Below, in pieces: positions 1-9,422 of a stretch of DNA of 64,000 nt; the stretch's first letter is position 1; each line of letters opens with the position of its first letter. The DNA is from Microbacterium oleivorans (GTDB lineage Bacteria; Actinomycetota; Actinomycetes; Actinomycetales; Microbacteriaceae): assembly GCF_001644225.1 (NCBI RefSeq), contig NZ_LSTV01000003.1, forward strand, positions 124,001-188,000, read 5' to 3'. Below the pieces are notes generated by a model. It was given only the letters and a program-made list of their open reading frames with translations, searched no databases and was not told the DNA's origin. A program made the position numbers and the translations under genes.

Positions 1-234
1 GCGTGGAAGAGCGTCGACGAGGATCACGCCGGCGTCGTCACCTTCCACCGGCTGAGCGACACCGAGACGCGCGTCACAGTGCAGCTCGACTGGAAGCCCG
101 AGGGCTTCGTCGAGACCGTCGGCGCCGCCATCGGCATCGACGACCACGCGGTCAAGAAGGATCTGCAGAAGTTCAAAGAGTTCATCGAATCCCGCGGCGC
201 TGAGACCGGTGCCTGGCGAGGCGACGTGGGGTGA
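1..234 (+). CDS. SRPBCC family protein (C-terminal part)
   Basis: The reading frame is open from base 1 to a TGA at 232-234, giving the last 77 residues; the start lies outside the window. The visible part (TRVTVQLDWKPEGFVE, then KFKEFIESRG and GAWRG near the end) resembles the C-terminus of actinobacterial SRPBCC/polyketide-cyclase-like proteins, a helix-grip fold that binds small hydrophobic ligands. The substrate cannot be told. A strong hairpin follows at 259-292, so transcription probably ends here. The family call rests on remembered similarity over a short fragment and is moderate. Confidence 0.65.
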   Translation, partial: AWKSVDEDHAGVVTFHRLSDTETRVTVQLDWKPEGFVETVGAAIGIDDHAVKKDLQKFKEFIESRGAETGAWRGDVG

Positions 235-258
235 GCGGACGGCCCGTCCTTCCGCTCG

Positions 259-292
259 CGGCGGCCCGGTGGTGCATTCCACCGGGCCGCCG
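259..292 (+). terminator. Hairpin terminator after the SRPBCC gene
   Basis: A perfect 14-bp inverted repeat (259-272 pairs with 279-292) closes a 6-nt loop TGCATT. No T-run follows, which is common for hairpin terminators in high-GC actinobacteria. It sits 24 bp after the stop of the first gene and just before the ribosome-binding region of the next one. Confidence 0.7.
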
Positions 293-307
293 TGGCACGG
301 TGGAGGC

Positions 308-1084
308 ATGACCACCATCTCCATCGAAGGCCGCGCTCGCCGCCTTCGCGAACTCCACGCCGCCCCCGAGATCCTCCGTGTCGTCAACGTGTGGGACGTC
401 GTCTCGGCCAAGGCCGTCCTCGCCCTCCCGGACACCCGCGCGATCGCGACGGCGGGGCATTCGATCGCGGCATCCTTCGGCTACGACGACGGCACGATCC
501 CGCTGGAGACCACCCTCGACATGGTGGGGCGCATCGTCGCCGTCGCCGGCGACATCCCCGTCACCGCCGACCTCGACGACGGCTACGCCGACACCGGCGA
601 CACCACCCGCCGGGCCATCGGGGTGGGCATCGTGGGCGCCAACATGGAGGACCGGCTGCGCCCGTTCGACGAGTCGGTCGCGCGCGTCGCGGCCGTCGTC
701 GCCGCCGCCGAGGCGGAGGGCGTGCCCTTCGCCCTGAACGCCCGCACCGATGCGTTCGTCCGCGGCGGCGGCCGCCCCGTCGAGGAGTCGATCGCCGACG
801 CGATCGCGCGCGGACGCGCCTACCTCGACGCCGGCGCCGACGTCGTCTTCGTGCCGGGGGTCCTCGACGCCGAGACCACCTCTCGCCTCGTGGAGGGCAT
901 CGGCCGGATCAGCGTCATCGGGCTGCCCGGCGCCCTCACCGCCGGCGAGTACGAGAAGCTCGGCGTCGCCCGCATCTCCTACGGCCCCCTGACCCAGCGC
1001 GTCGCGCTGACCGCGTTCCAGGACGTCGCGGCCGATCTCTACCGCGACGGGGTGATCCCCGAGAGCACCCGCGCCCTGAACTGA
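308..1084 (+). CDS. Isocitrate lyase/PEP mutase family protein
   Basis: 258 residues, a usual length for the short isocitrate lyase/phosphoenolpyruvate mutase family (alpha/beta barrel acting on 2-oxo acids or C-C/C-P bonds). The metal-binding motif DLDDGY is at 88-93, followed by NMEDR (112-116) and NARTDAF (144-150). The KKCGH cysteine motif of true isocitrate lyase is absent, so this is a family member of unknown substrate (oxaloacetate- or methylisocitrate-lyase-like). The ATG at 308 is chosen because upstream in-frame starts lie inside the preceding hairpin and GGTGGAGG precedes this ATG. It stands alone before tRNA-Ser. Confidence 0.85.
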   Translation: MTTISIEGRARRLRELHAAPEILRVVNVWDVVSAKAVLALPDTRAIATAGHSIAASFGYDDGTIPLETTLDMVGRIVAVAGDIPVTADLDDGYADTGDTTRRAIGVGIVGANMEDRLRPFDESVARVAAVVAAAEAEGVPFALNARTDAFVRGGGRPVEESIADAIARGRAYLDAGADVVFVPGVLDAETTSRLVEGIGRISVIGLPGALTAGEYEKLGVARISYGPLTQRVALTAFQDVAADLYRDGVIPESTRALN

Positions 1085-1144
1085 CGACGGATGCCGCGCC
1101 CCGCGCGCGGGCCGGACGAACCCCGCGTGGTAGGCTCTCCCGTT

Positions 1145-1236
1145 GGAAGCGTGTCCGAGCGGCCGAAGGAGCATGGCTGGAATCCATGTAGGCGGGGTAA
1201 CTCGTCTCGCAGGTTCAAATCCTGTCGCTTCCGCCA
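1145..1236 (+). tRNA. tRNA-Ser(GGA)
   Basis: Acceptor arm GGAAGCG (1145-1151) pairs with CGCTTCC (1226-1232); the anticodon loop CTGGAAT carries GGA, reading UCC. The long variable arm gives 89 nt, typical of class II tRNA-Ser, and CCA is encoded at 1234-1236. A -10 box TAGGCT at 1131-1136 precedes it. Confidence 0.95.
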
Positions 1237-1239
1237 CAA

Positions 1240-1272
1240 CGAAGCCCCGCACCCGAGTGGTGCGGGGCTTCG
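1240..1272. terminator. Bidirectional terminator between tRNA-Ser and the transglutaminase gene
   Basis: A perfect 14-bp stem (1240-1253 with 1259-1272) and 5-nt loop CGAGT. It directly follows the tRNA-Ser CCA end and lies 19 bp beyond the stop of the convergent minus-strand gene, so it can serve both. Confidence 0.8.
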
Positions 1273-1291
1273 GCGTTCCCGCCGGGGCGGC

Positions 1292-3532
1292 TCAGCGGCG
1301 CACCGGTGTCTCCTCGGCGAACGTCGACCCCGGGCGGATGACCAGCGATCGCGGCAGGAGGCGCGCGATCCGGCGCCGCGGCGCCGCGACGGCCGAGTAC
1401 AGCCCGGCGCGGACGGCGGCGGCATCCGTCGCCATCGCCGCGCCCTCGTCGCCGAACGATCCCGGCGGGGCGTAGCTGGCGCGTTCGACCGCGTCGACGA
1501 GTCGCTCGACGGCGTCGGCGGGGGCGCCGTGGTGACGACGCAGGCGGTAGCCGAACGCGCGGGGCGACTCGGAGTCGGGCACCGGGATGCCGAGATCGAT
1601 CGCGGCGTCCTGCACGAGACGCCAGGCCGCCAGCGCGCTGCCGCCCCGGGCCTGCGCGGCGCGGCGACGGGTGACCGTGGCGCTCACGAGGGCCGGCAGG
1701 GCCAGCACGACGAGGACCGCCGCGACGATGCCGACGACGGGGAGTGCTTGCGTGACCGAGGCGGTCGAGGTGGGCGTGGTGCCGGCGGTGGGGTCGTCCT
1801 CGGGCCGTGGTGCCGCCGACGCACTCGAGGTCGGCTGCGGCGTCGAGCTCGCGGTCGGCTCGGGTTCGGGCTCGTTCGAGCCGTCGTCGTCGGAGGCGAA
1901 CCGCTGCGCGGTGCCGAGGCTCTTCGTGGGCTCGAACCCAACCCAGCCGATGCCCTCGAAGAAGACCTCCGGCCAGGCGTGCAGCTGCGCCGTCGTCGCC
2001 TGGTAGACCCGTTCGTCGTCGACGACGTCGCCCGTGGCGAGGCCCGGGAGGAACCCCACGACGACCCGCGAGGGCATGTCGAGCGACCGGGCCATGAGGG
2101 CGAACGCCGAGGCGAAGTGCACGCAGTAGCCCGATCGCACCTGCAGGAACCGCGAGACGGCCTCGACACCCGGTCCGTCGAACCCGTCCTCGACGGGCGC
2201 CTCGAGCGAGTAGTCGAACTCCGGTCCGCGGAACCAGGACTGCAGCGCCAGCAGCCGGTCGTAGTCGGTGCCGGCGTCGGCGGTCACCTCGGCGGCGAGG
2301 GCGCCGATGTCGTCGGGCGTCTCGGCCGGGAGTCCCCGCGCGTCGTCGGGGCCGCCGCGCGCCTGGGCGGCGCGGGCCTGCTCGATCGTGGGCGCGGGGC
2401 TGCGGGTCACGACGTCGAAACGCTGACCGCGCGCCGCCGAGGAGGGGGAGACGACCGTGCCGTTCTCCGCCGCGATGCGCCAGGTGCCGCTCAGGCCCTC
2501 GAACGACACCGCATCGGCCGGGACGGGAAGCTGCGCCGAGGACAGGTCGAGCACCTCGACGGTCCGCGACGATTCCACGATCTCGATGCCCTCCGCGGCG
2601 GAGTCGTCGGGCTCCCACTCCTCGACGGGCACGGTGCGGGCGCGGTCGGGACGCCACGACCCGCCCTCGAGCTCGGTGAGGGTGGCGACCCGCAGGTACG
2701 AGGGCCCGCCGCTCGCACTCCACTGGCGCACGACGGGGACCTCGGCCGGGCGCCGCAGATCGTCGCCGAGGTTGAGGCTCGCGTCGATCCTCGTGCCGCC
2801 GCCGAACCCGCCCGCGGGGGCGACGGCCGTCGGCAGGACGGGCGCGACGATGACGGCGATGACGACAGCGGATGCCGCGATCACGGCAGCCACGCCGCCG
2901 ACACCACCCCGGGGCGCCGCGGGCTGCAGCGCGCGGTGCCGCGCGCGCGTCTCGGTGCGCATGAGCCACAGGAGCGCGAGGGCGAGGAGCGCGAACGCCC
3001 ACAGGTCGACCGCGCGGGGGACGGCGATCGTCGGGATGAGCCAGACGGCGATCAGCGCGACACCGCCGAGGAGCGGCATCCGTGCCGTCAGGACGACGTG
3101 GTCGAGCGCGATGGTCAGCACTCCGACGGCACCGACGATGAGGAACGTCAGCGACGCCGAGGCCTCGAGGGGCGCGACGCCGACGGCGATGTCGGAGCTC
3201 GCGATCTCGAGCAGCCGCGGCACCCGCGCGAACGCCTCACCGGAGGGGATGACGAGCAGCCACGCGACGTCGGAGAAGAACACCGCCGTCATGATCGCCG
3301 TCCACAGCGCCAGGAGGGCGAGGGTCACGACGCCGGCCACGAGCCGGAGGCGCCGCAGGAGGTAGCCGGCGCCGAGGAGGAGGGCCGACAGCACGAAGGC
3401 GAGCGCCGCCCACGCACCGCCGGCGATCACCGAGAACAGCGGGATGAGCGCCGCGACGATCGCCAGGAGCAGGGCGACCGTCGACGGACCGTCGTGGCGG
3501 GGCCGTTCCGCCTCGATCCGGTCAGTCGACAT
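1292..3532 (-). CDS. Transglutaminase-like membrane protein
   Basis: 746 residues. The N-terminal third has about six hydrophobic helices, followed by an extracytoplasmic region with a transglutaminase core: SGYCVHFAS with Cys470 and QLHAWPE with His518, then WVGFEPT. A Ser/Thr/Pro-rich linker and another membrane helix lead to a cytoplasmic C-terminal tail. Start MSTDRIE is chosen because it overlaps the stop of the upstream DUF58 gene by 11 bp, which indicates translational coupling; longer in-frame starts run far into that gene. It is the last gene of a moxR-DUF58-transglutaminase operon, a common bacterial set thought to act in envelope or protein-complex maturation. The true substrate is unknown. 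Confidence 0.92.
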   Translation of the reverse strand: MSTDRIEAERPRHDGPSTVALLLAIVAALIPLFSVIAGGAWAALAFVLSALLLGAGYLLRRLRLVAGVVTLALLALWTAIMTAVFFSDVAWLLVIPSGEAFARVPRLLEIASSDIAVGVAPLEASASLTFLIVGAVGVLTIALDHVVLTARMPLLGGVALIAVWLIPTIAVPRAVDLWAFALLALALLWLMRTETRARHRALQPAAPRGGVGGVAAVIAASAVVIAVIVAPVLPTAVAPAGGFGGGTRIDASLNLGDDLRRPAEVPVVRQWSASGGPSYLRVATLTELEGGSWRPDRARTVPVEEWEPDDSAAEGIEIVESSRTVEVLDLSSAQLPVPADAVSFEGLSGTWRIAAENGTVVSPSSAARGQRFDVVTRSPAPTIEQARAAQARGGPDDARGLPAETPDDIGALAAEVTADAGTDYDRLLALQSWFRGPEFDYSLEAPVEDGFDGPGVEAVSRFLQVRSGYCVHFASAFALMARSLDMPSRVVVGFLPGLATGDVVDDERVYQATTAQLHAWPEVFFEGIGWVGFEPTKSLGTAQRFASDDDGSNEPEPEPTASSTPQPTSSASAAPRPEDDPTAGTTPTSTASVTQALPVVGIVAAVLVVLALPALVSATVTRRRAAQARGGSALAAWRLVQDAAIDLGIPVPDSESPRAFGYRLRRHHGAPADAVERLVDAVERASYAPPGSFGDEGAAMATDAAAVRAGLYSAVAAPRRRIARLLPRSLVIRPGSTFAEETPVRR

Positions 3533-4769
3533 GACCGCGGCCTTCGGTGTAGCCCGCCATGCCCGACCACAGGGTGTCGATCTCGTCCTCGGGTTCGAGC
3601 CGGTGCACGCGCCAGCCGCCGTCGCGGGCGATCCGCATCGCCTCGGCGGACCCGCCGAGCGCGAACAGCACCGGGAGGCTGCTGTGGGTGACGATCGGGA
3701 GGAGGGCCGCGGCATCCTCCGCGTCGATCTCGCCGGTCGCGACGACCACGGGACCGAGGGTCGTCCCGGCGAACAGCGTCGAGAGGGTGCGGAGGTTCCC
3801 GTCCCGTCGCGCGGTGAGCGTGGCGAAGCCCGTCGTGAGCGCCTCGAGCGCCGTCGTGTCGCCGCCCTCGAGCGGCTCGGCGATCTCCGAGCCGTCCACG
3901 TCGACGATCGTCACGCTGTACCCCTCCTGCACGAAGCGGTGCGCCGCCGAGACCACGATCGAGACGGCCGCCTCGAAGCCCGCGTCCTCGCCGGGGGAGC
4001 GCAGGGCGTCGCCGCTCCACCGCGTCACACTCCGGTCGAAGACGATCACGGCCTCCGGGTTCGACTCGCGCTCCTCCTGACGCACCATGAGCTCACCGCG
4101 GTGCGCGCTGGCGCGCCAGTGGATGCGGCGCATCGAGTCACCGGGCGCGTACACGCGCGGGATGAGGTTGTCGGCGCCCTGCCCGAGCTTGTCGGTGACG
4201 GATTGCATCGTGCCCCCGGCGGCTCCCGGGAGTTCCTCGAAAGCCTCGAGCGGAAGGACGGCGGGCGCGATGGTCAGAGGGACGGTGCCGCCGAGCTGCT
4301 GACGCCGCCGGCTCAGACCGAACGCATCGGTCGTCTCGACCACGAGGGGGCCGATGGGGCGCACGCCGCGGCGTCGGGCCTGCACCCGGTACGAGATGTC
4401 GACGCTGTGCCCGCCCGAGACGAGACCCGACCGCAGCGCGGGGTAGACGCCGCTCGGTTCGCCGTCGACGCCGCGGGGCAGTCGGTCCTGCCACGTGCCC
4501 ACCGCCGTCGGGAGGACGGTGCGCGCCTCGACGTGGGCGCGGACGTCGACATCGCCCCCGACGCTCGCCACGGCGGGCGCGAACGAGCGGCGCACGCCGT
4601 CGTCGCGGTGTCCCAGCCACAGCGACGCGAACGAGACGCCCACCGCCGCCAGCAGCAGCACGCCGAAGAAGACGAGCGCCGGCACGGAGAAGATCTGGGC
4701 GCACACGAACGAAGCGAGTCCGACCAGGACCGCTCCTGTGCCCCGAGGGGTCAGGGGCCATCGCGTCAT
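3522..4769 (-). CDS. DUF58 domain protein
   Basis: 415 residues. Two hydrophobic helices lie near the N-terminus (about 8-45), then the DUF58 region with the signature RRIHWRASAHRGELMVRQ around 205-225 and a von Willebrand A-like segment (VIVFDRSV). The start MTRWPL lies 13 bp after the moxR stop. DUF58 proteins are regularly encoded beside MoxR AAA+ ATPases and transglutaminase-like proteins, as here, and are thought to be partners of the ATPase. Biochemical function is not established from sequence. Confidence 0.92.
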   Translation of the reverse strand: MTRWPLTPRGTGAVLVGLASFVCAQIFSVPALVFFGVLLLAAVGVSFASLWLGHRDDGVRRSFAPAVASVGGDVDVRAHVEARTVLPTAVGTWQDRLPRGVDGEPSGVYPALRSGLVSGGHSVDISYRVQARRRGVRPIGPLVVETTDAFGLSRRRQQLGGTVPLTIAPAVLPLEAFEELPGAAGGTMQSVTDKLGQGADNLIPRVYAPGDSMRRIHWRASAHRGELMVRQEERESNPEAVIVFDRSVTRWSGDALRSPGEDAGFEAAVSIVVSAAHRFVQEGYSVTIVDVDGSEIAEPLEGGDTTALEALTTGFATLTARRDGNLRTLSTLFAGTTLGPVVVATGEIDAEDAAALLPIVTHSSLPVLFALGGSAEAMRIARDGGWRVHRLEPEDEIDTLWSGMAGYTEGRGHVD

Positions 4770-4782
4770 GTCGTCGGACCGC

Positions 4783-5814
4783 TCAGCGCGCGGCGACGGG
4801 GACGCGCACCGAACGCACCACCGAGTCGAGCACCGACGACACGAGGTCGGCGCCGCCCCGGCCGCGCGCCATCGCACCGCCGCGGGCGGCGATGAGGCGG
4901 TGGGCGAAGACGGGTTCGAGCAGCGTCACGAGGTCGTCGGGGATCACGTACTCACGGCCCTCGAGCGCCGCCCACACCTTCGCGGCGCGGACGAGCTGCA
5001 GCGTCGCGCGCGGGCTCGCCCCCAGCCGCAGGTCGCTGTGCTCGCGCGTCGCCCGTGAGAGCGCGACGGCGTACTCCTCGACGGCGGGGGAGACGTGCAC
5101 CGAGCGCGCCCACGCGATGAGGGCGGCGACGCGTTCGGCCGAGATGACGGGACGGATCGCGTCGAGCGGGTTGGCGGTGTCGCGCTGGCGGAGCATGAGC
5201 GCCTCGTTCGCGGCATCCGGATAGCCCATCGAGATGCGCATCATGAAGCGGTCGCGCTGCGCTTCGGGCAGGGCGTAGGTGCCCTCCATCTCCATCGGGT
5301 TCTGCGTCGCGACGACGAGGAAGGGGTCGGGCAGGCTGCGGCTCGTGCCGTCCACCGTGACCTGACGCTCCTCCATCGCCTCCAGCAGTGCCGACTGCGT
5401 CTTGGGCGACGAGCGGTTGATCTCGTCGGCGATGACGACGTGCGCGAAGATCGCCCCCGGTTTGAACTCGAACCGACCCTCCGACTGGTCGTAGACGCTC
5501 ACGCCGGTGACGTCGCTCGGCAGCAGGTCGGGCGTGAACTGGATGCGGCGCACGGTCGCCCGGATGGACGCGCCGAGCGCGCGGGCGAGCATCGTCTTGC
5601 CGACGCCCGGGACGTCCTCGATGAGGAGGTGCCCCTCGGCGAGCAGGCACACGAGCGCGGCGCGGACGGCGTCCGGCTTGCCGTCGATGACCTGCGACAC
5701 CGAGGAGATGAGGGCATCGGTGGTCTCGGCGAACACCGCGGCATCCACTCCGGCCGCTGCCCGTGACGTGGGGGCGCCCCCCGGCGCCGTCATCGTCGTC
5801 TGGTCGTCGGTCAT
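4783..5814 (-). CDS. MoxR-family AAA+ ATPase
   Basis: 343 residues, the normal length for MoxR ATPases, which act as chaperone-like remodelers for complexes containing von Willebrand A domains. Walker A PGVGKTMLARA is near 69-79, Walker B ADEINRSSPKTQSALLEAME near 131-150, and the sensor TQNPMEMEGTYALPEAQRDRF follows. It is the first gene of the minus-strand moxR-DUF58-transglutaminase operon. A likely -10 box TAGCAT (minus strand, 5857-5862) lies in the gap shared with the SRP RNA gene. Confidence 0.93.
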   Translation of the reverse strand: MTDDQTTMTAPGGAPTSRAAAGVDAAVFAETTDALISSVSQVIDGKPDAVRAALVCLLAEGHLLIEDVPGVGKTMLARALGASIRATVRRIQFTPDLLPSDVTGVSVYDQSEGRFEFKPGAIFAHVVIADEINRSSPKTQSALLEAMEERQVTVDGTSRSLPDPFLVVATQNPMEMEGTYALPEAQRDRFMMRISMGYPDAANEALMLRQRDTANPLDAIRPVISAERVAALIAWARSVHVSPAVEEYAVALSRATREHSDLRLGASPRATLQLVRAAKVWAALEGREYVIPDDLVTLLEPVFAHRLIAARGGAMARGRGGADLVSSVLDSVVRSVRVPVAAR

Positions 5815-5904
5815 CCGTCCCCCTCACGCGGTCGGCGCATCAGCGCGCCCGACCCGATGCTAACCCGCCCGTCACGGGCGGGCGCCCGACGTCGGGTAGA
5901 CTTG

Positions 5905-6002
5905 CAGCAGCTCTCCGCGAGACGGCATCCAGGCCAACTCCCCCAGGACGGAAACGTAGCAAGGGTAACCAGGCTCTGCCGGGTTCGCGGAGAGTCTTTC
6001 TT
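5905..6002 (+). ncRNA. ffs: Signal recognition particle RNA, small bacterial type
   Basis: The conserved domain IV core is present: CCAGGCC, then ACGGAAACGTAGCAAGGGTAA around 5947-5967, then CCAGGCTCTGCC. The ends pair (CTCTCCGCG at 5911-5919 with CGCGGAGAG at about 5986-5994), giving a 4.5S-like RNA of about 95 nt, and a T-rich tail TCTTTCTTTT follows. A -10 box TAGACT is at 5897-5902. The RNA binds Ffh and directs nascent membrane proteins to the membrane. One GGCATCC word lies inside the stem region. Confidence 0.93.
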
Positions 6003-6041
6003 TTGCCCGGCGCCTCCCAGCCCGCCCATCGGCCGCGACCC

Positions 6042-6054
6042 TAGGCTGGGAGCG
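6042..6054 (+). promoter_or_regulatory. Leaderless promoter of pta
   Basis: TAGGCT at 6042-6047 is followed by six bases and then the GTG start at 6054, so transcription should begin at or next to the start codon. No Shine-Dalgarno sequence is visible. Confidence 0.65.
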
Positions 6055-8189
6055 TGGCTCAGAGCATCTACATCACCTCCGCGGAAGGTCACTCCGGGAA
6101 GTCGACGATCGCCCTCGGCGTGCTCGACACCCTCAGCCGCCGGTCGCCCCGCGTCGGGGTGTTCCGCGCGATCGCGCGCTCGACCGAGGAGCGCGACTAC
6201 GTGCTCGAGATGCTCCTCGACCACGACGGCGTCGACCTCGGTTACGACGAGTGCATCGGGGCCACCTACGACGAGGTCCGCGCCGACCCCGAGGCGGCCC
6301 TGGGCCGCATCGTCGAGCGGTACAAGGCGGTCGAGGCCCAGTGCGACGCGGTCGTCATCGTCGGCAGCGACTACACCGACGTCGGCAGTCCCGCCGAGCT
6401 GGGCTACAACGCCCGCATCGCGGCCAACCTGGGGGCGCCCGTCCTCGTGGTGCTGTCGGGGCAGGCCGCCGACGGCGAGCGGCAGACGGATGCCGGTGGG
6501 CTGACACCCGCCCAGGTCGGCAACCTCGCGACCCTCGCGCTGTCCGAGATCACCCACGAGCGCGCGGGCATCTTCGCCGTCGTGGTCAACCGCGCCGACC
6601 CCGCGCACCTCGACGACATCGTCGCGGCCGTCCGCGCCGTCCCCGCCGCGGCGGGCGACATCGGGGTCTGGGCGATCCCCGAGGACGCCTACCTCGTGGC
6701 CCCGTCTGTCGGCGACGTCGCCCGTTCGCTCGGCGCGACGCTCGTGAAGGGCGACGAGGCGCTGCTCGACCGCGAGGTGCTCCACGTCGTCGTCGCGGGG
6801 ATGTCGCTCAACAACGTCCTGCCGCGGCTCGAGGAGGCCGCGATCCTCGCGGTCGCCGCCGATCGCACCGAGGTGCTGCTGGCGGCGCTCCTGGCCAACG
6901 CGTCGGGGACGTTCCCCTCGCTGTCGGGCATCGTCCTCTACGGCCCGTTCGAGCTCCCCGAGCACGTCGAGCGCCTCATCGACGGCCTCGACTCGAACCT
7001 CCCGATCCTCGCGACCGATCAGGGCACGTACGAGACCGTGCGCGGCATCATGAGTGCCCGCGGCCGGCTGGCCGCGCACTCGCAGCGCCGGTACGACACG
7101 GCACTGGCGCTGTTCGAGCAGCACGTCGACACCGACGACCTCCTCCGACGCATCGGCCTCGCGAGCTCGCAGGTGGTCACGCCCCTCATGTTCCAGTACG
7201 GGCTGATCGAACGCGCCCGGCGCGAGCGTCGCCGCATCGTGCTGCCCGAGGGCGGCGACGACCGCATCCTGCGCGCGGCTGCCACTGCGCTCGCGCGCGG
7301 GATCGCCGACATCACGATCCTCGGCGAGCCCATCGAGGTGCACGCGCGTGCCCTCGAGCTGGGTCTCGACATCCGCGCCGCCGAGGTGCTGAGCCCCTTC
7401 GACGCCGTCCACGTCGACAAGTTCGCCCGCGAGTACGAGCGACTCCGCGCGCACAAGGGCGTCACGTTCCGGCAGGCCGCCGACACGGTCACCGACGTCT
7501 CCTACTTCGGCACGCTCATGGTGCACCTCGGGCTCGCCGACGGCATGGTGTCGGGCGCGGCGCACACGACGGCGCACACCATTCGTCCGGCGTTCGAGAT
7601 CATCAAGACCAAACCCGGCGTCGACGTCGTCTCGAGCGTGTTCCTCATGGCGCTCGCCGACCGCGTGCTCGTCTACGGCGACTGCGCGGTCATCCCCGAC
7701 CCGACGGCGGCCCAGCTCGCCGACATCGCCGTCTCGTCCGCGGCCACGGCGGAGCAGTTCGGCATCTCGCCGCGCGTCGCCATGCTCTCGTACTCGACCG
7801 GCGAGTCCGGGTCGGGTGCCGACGTCGAGAAGGTGCGCGAGGCGACCGCTCTCGTGCGCGAGCGTGCTCCGGAGCTCCTCGTCGAGGGCCCGATCCAGTA
7901 CGACGCCGCCACCGATGCGGCCGTCGCGGCGACGAAGATGCCCGGGTCCGATGTCGCCGGTCGGGCGACCGTCTTCGTCTTCCCCGACCTCAACACGGGC
8001 AACAACACCTACAAGGCCGTGCAGCGCTCGGCCGGCGCGGTGGCGATGGGTCCGGTCCTGCAGGGACTGAACAAACCCATCAACGACCTCTCCCGCGGTG
8101 CCCTCGTCGAGGACATCGTCAACACGATCGCGATCACCGCGATCCAGGCGCAGAACGCGGATGCCGCGTCCCCGGAGGCCCGCGCATGA
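6054..8189 (+). CDS. pta: Phosphate acetyltransferase
   Basis: 711 residues, the long two-part form. The N-terminus is a dethiobiotin-synthetase-like P-loop domain (SAEGHSGKSTIALG, 9-22), a DRTGG-type middle domain follows, and the catalytic PTA domain runs from about 395 (VLPEGGDDRILRAA) to the end with SYSTGESGSG near 580. It interconverts acetyl-CoA and acetyl phosphate in the cytoplasm. The GTG at 6054 fits a leaderless start. Its TGA overlaps the ATG of ackA (ATGA), so the two form one operon. Confidence 0.96.
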   Translation: MAQSIYITSAEGHSGKSTIALGVLDTLSRRSPRVGVFRAIARSTEERDYVLEMLLDHDGVDLGYDECIGATYDEVRADPEAALGRIVERYKAVEAQCDAVVIVGSDYTDVGSPAELGYNARIAANLGAPVLVVLSGQAADGERQTDAGGLTPAQVGNLATLALSEITHERAGIFAVVVNRADPAHLDDIVAAVRAVPAAAGDIGVWAIPEDAYLVAPSVGDVARSLGATLVKGDEALLDREVLHVVVAGMSLNNVLPRLEEAAILAVAADRTEVLLAALLANASGTFPSLSGIVLYGPFELPEHVERLIDGLDSNLPILATDQGTYETVRGIMSARGRLAAHSQRRYDTALALFEQHVDTDDLLRRIGLASSQVVTPLMFQYGLIERARRERRRIVLPEGGDDRILRAAATALARGIADITILGEPIEVHARALELGLDIRAAEVLSPFDAVHVDKFAREYERLRAHKGVTFRQAADTVTDVSYFGTLMVHLGLADGMVSGAAHTTAHTIRPAFEIIKTKPGVDVVSSVFLMALADRVLVYGDCAVIPDPTAAQLADIAVSSAATAEQFGISPRVAMLSYSTGESGSGADVEKVREATALVRERAPELLVEGPIQYDAATDAAVAATKMPGSDVAGRATVFVFPDLNTGNNTYKAVQRSAGAVAMGPVLQGLNKPINDLSRGALVEDIVNTIAITAIQAQNADAASPEARA

Positions 8190-9409
8190 CCCCCGTCCTC
8201 GTCATCAACAGCGGCTCGTCCTCGTTCAAGTACCAGCTCGTCGACGTCGCCACCGAGCGTCCCCTCGCCTCCGGCCTGGTGGAGCGGATCGGCGAGGAGT
8301 CGGGTATCGCGACCCACACGGTCTTCCTCGGCGGGGAGGGCACCGCGGTCACCGCGACGAAGGCCACCTCGCGCATCGAGCGCGCGATCCCCGACCACAC
8401 CGCCGGGTTCGCCGTCATGCTCGAGGCCTTCGCGGCCCAGGGTCCCTCGCTCGAGGACGCGCGCCCGGTCGCCGTCGGCCACCGCGTCGTCCAGGGCGGC
8501 GCCCGCTTCTTCGAGCCGACCCTCATCACCCCCCTCGTCGAGATCAACATCGACGAGCTGTCGGCCCTCGCGCCGCTGCACAACCCGGGGGCGCTGCAGG
8601 GCATCCGCGCGGCGCGCGCAGCCTTCGCCGACGTCCCCCACGTCGCGGTGTTCGACACGGCCTTCCACCAGACGATGCCGGCCGCGGCGTACACCTACGC
8701 GATCGACCGCGAGACGGCGCAGAAGCACCGCATCCGCAAGTACGGCTTCCACGGCACGAGCCACAAGTTCGTGAGCGAAGCGGCTGCGGCCTTCCTCGGG
8801 CGGCCGCTCGGCGAGCTCTCGCAGATCGTGCTGCACCTCGGCAACGGGGCGTCGGCGACGGCCATCCGCGGCGGCGAGTCGGTCGACACCTCGATGGGAC
8901 TCACGCCGCTCGAGGGGCTCGTCATGGGCACGCGCTCCGGGGACATCGACCCGTCGGTGCTCGGGGTGCTCGCCCGGCGTGAGGACATGGGCCCCGGCGA
9001 GCTCGACGCCTTCCTCAACAAGCGCAGCGGCCTCCTGGGGCTCGCCGGCGCGTCCGACATGCGCGACATCGACACCCGCCGACGGGAGGGGGATGACGAC
9101 GCGCAGCTCGCCTTCGACGTCTACATCCACCGGCTCCGCGCCTACCTCGGCGCCTACCTCGCGCAGCTCGGCGGCGTCGACGTCATCTCGTTCACGGCGG
9201 GCGTGGGCGAGAACTCCGCCGTCGTGCGCGCCGCGGCCCTCGAGACCCTCGGCTTCGCCGGTGTCCACCTGGATGCCGAGCGCAACACGTCGGGCGAGCG
9301 CGGCATCCGCGTCATCTCCACCGACGACTCTCCCGTGACGGTCCTCGTCGTGCCCACCGACGAGGAGCTCGAGATCGCGCGCCAGGCCCACGCCGTCGCG
9401 ACGGCCTGA
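8186..9409 (+). CDS. ackA: Acetate kinase
   Basis: 407 residues, standard length. Family motifs appear in order: VINSGSSSFKYQL (5-17), GHRVVQGG, HNPGALQGI, FDTAFHQTMP, KYGFHGTSHKFVSE, HLGNGAS and FTAGVGENSAVVR. It converts acetyl phosphate plus ADP to acetate plus ATP, completing the Pta-AckA route for acetate overflow or assimilation. It starts inside the pta stop codon. A short inverted repeat ACGGCC/GGCCGT spans the stop codon and may end the transcript. The window also encodes acsA, so acetate can be activated by both routes. Confidence 0.97.
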   Translation: MTPVLVINSGSSSFKYQLVDVATERPLASGLVERIGEESGIATHTVFLGGEGTAVTATKATSRIERAIPDHTAGFAVMLEAFAAQGPSLEDARPVAVGHRVVQGGARFFEPTLITPLVEINIDELSALAPLHNPGALQGIRAARAAFADVPHVAVFDTAFHQTMPAAAYTYAIDRETAQKHRIRKYGFHGTSHKFVSEAAAAFLGRPLGELSQIVLHLGNGASATAIRGGESVDTSMGLTPLEGLVMGTRSGDIDPSVLGVLARREDMGPGELDAFLNKRSGLLGLAGASDMRDIDTRRREGDDDAQLAFDVYIHRLRAYLGAYLAQLGGVDVISFTAGVGENSAVVRAAALETLGFAGVHLDAERNTSGERGIRVISTDDSPVTVLVVPTDEELEIARQAHAVATA

Positions 9410-9422
9410 CGCGCGCGGCCGT

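Noticed and set aside
182..1252. Long open frames on the opposite strand to many genes (for example 182-1252 minus, 9910-14130 minus, 17635-21351 minus)
   Set aside because: They lie antisense to clear family genes and their translations are Arg/Gly/Asp/His-rich low-complexity, as expected of shadow frames in GC-rich DNA.
5864..5882. Hairpin CCCGCCCG-TCA-CGGGCGGG as a terminator
   Set aside because: It lies upstream of both the moxR gene (minus) and the SRP RNA (plus), where no transcript should end; it may be incidental or regulatory.
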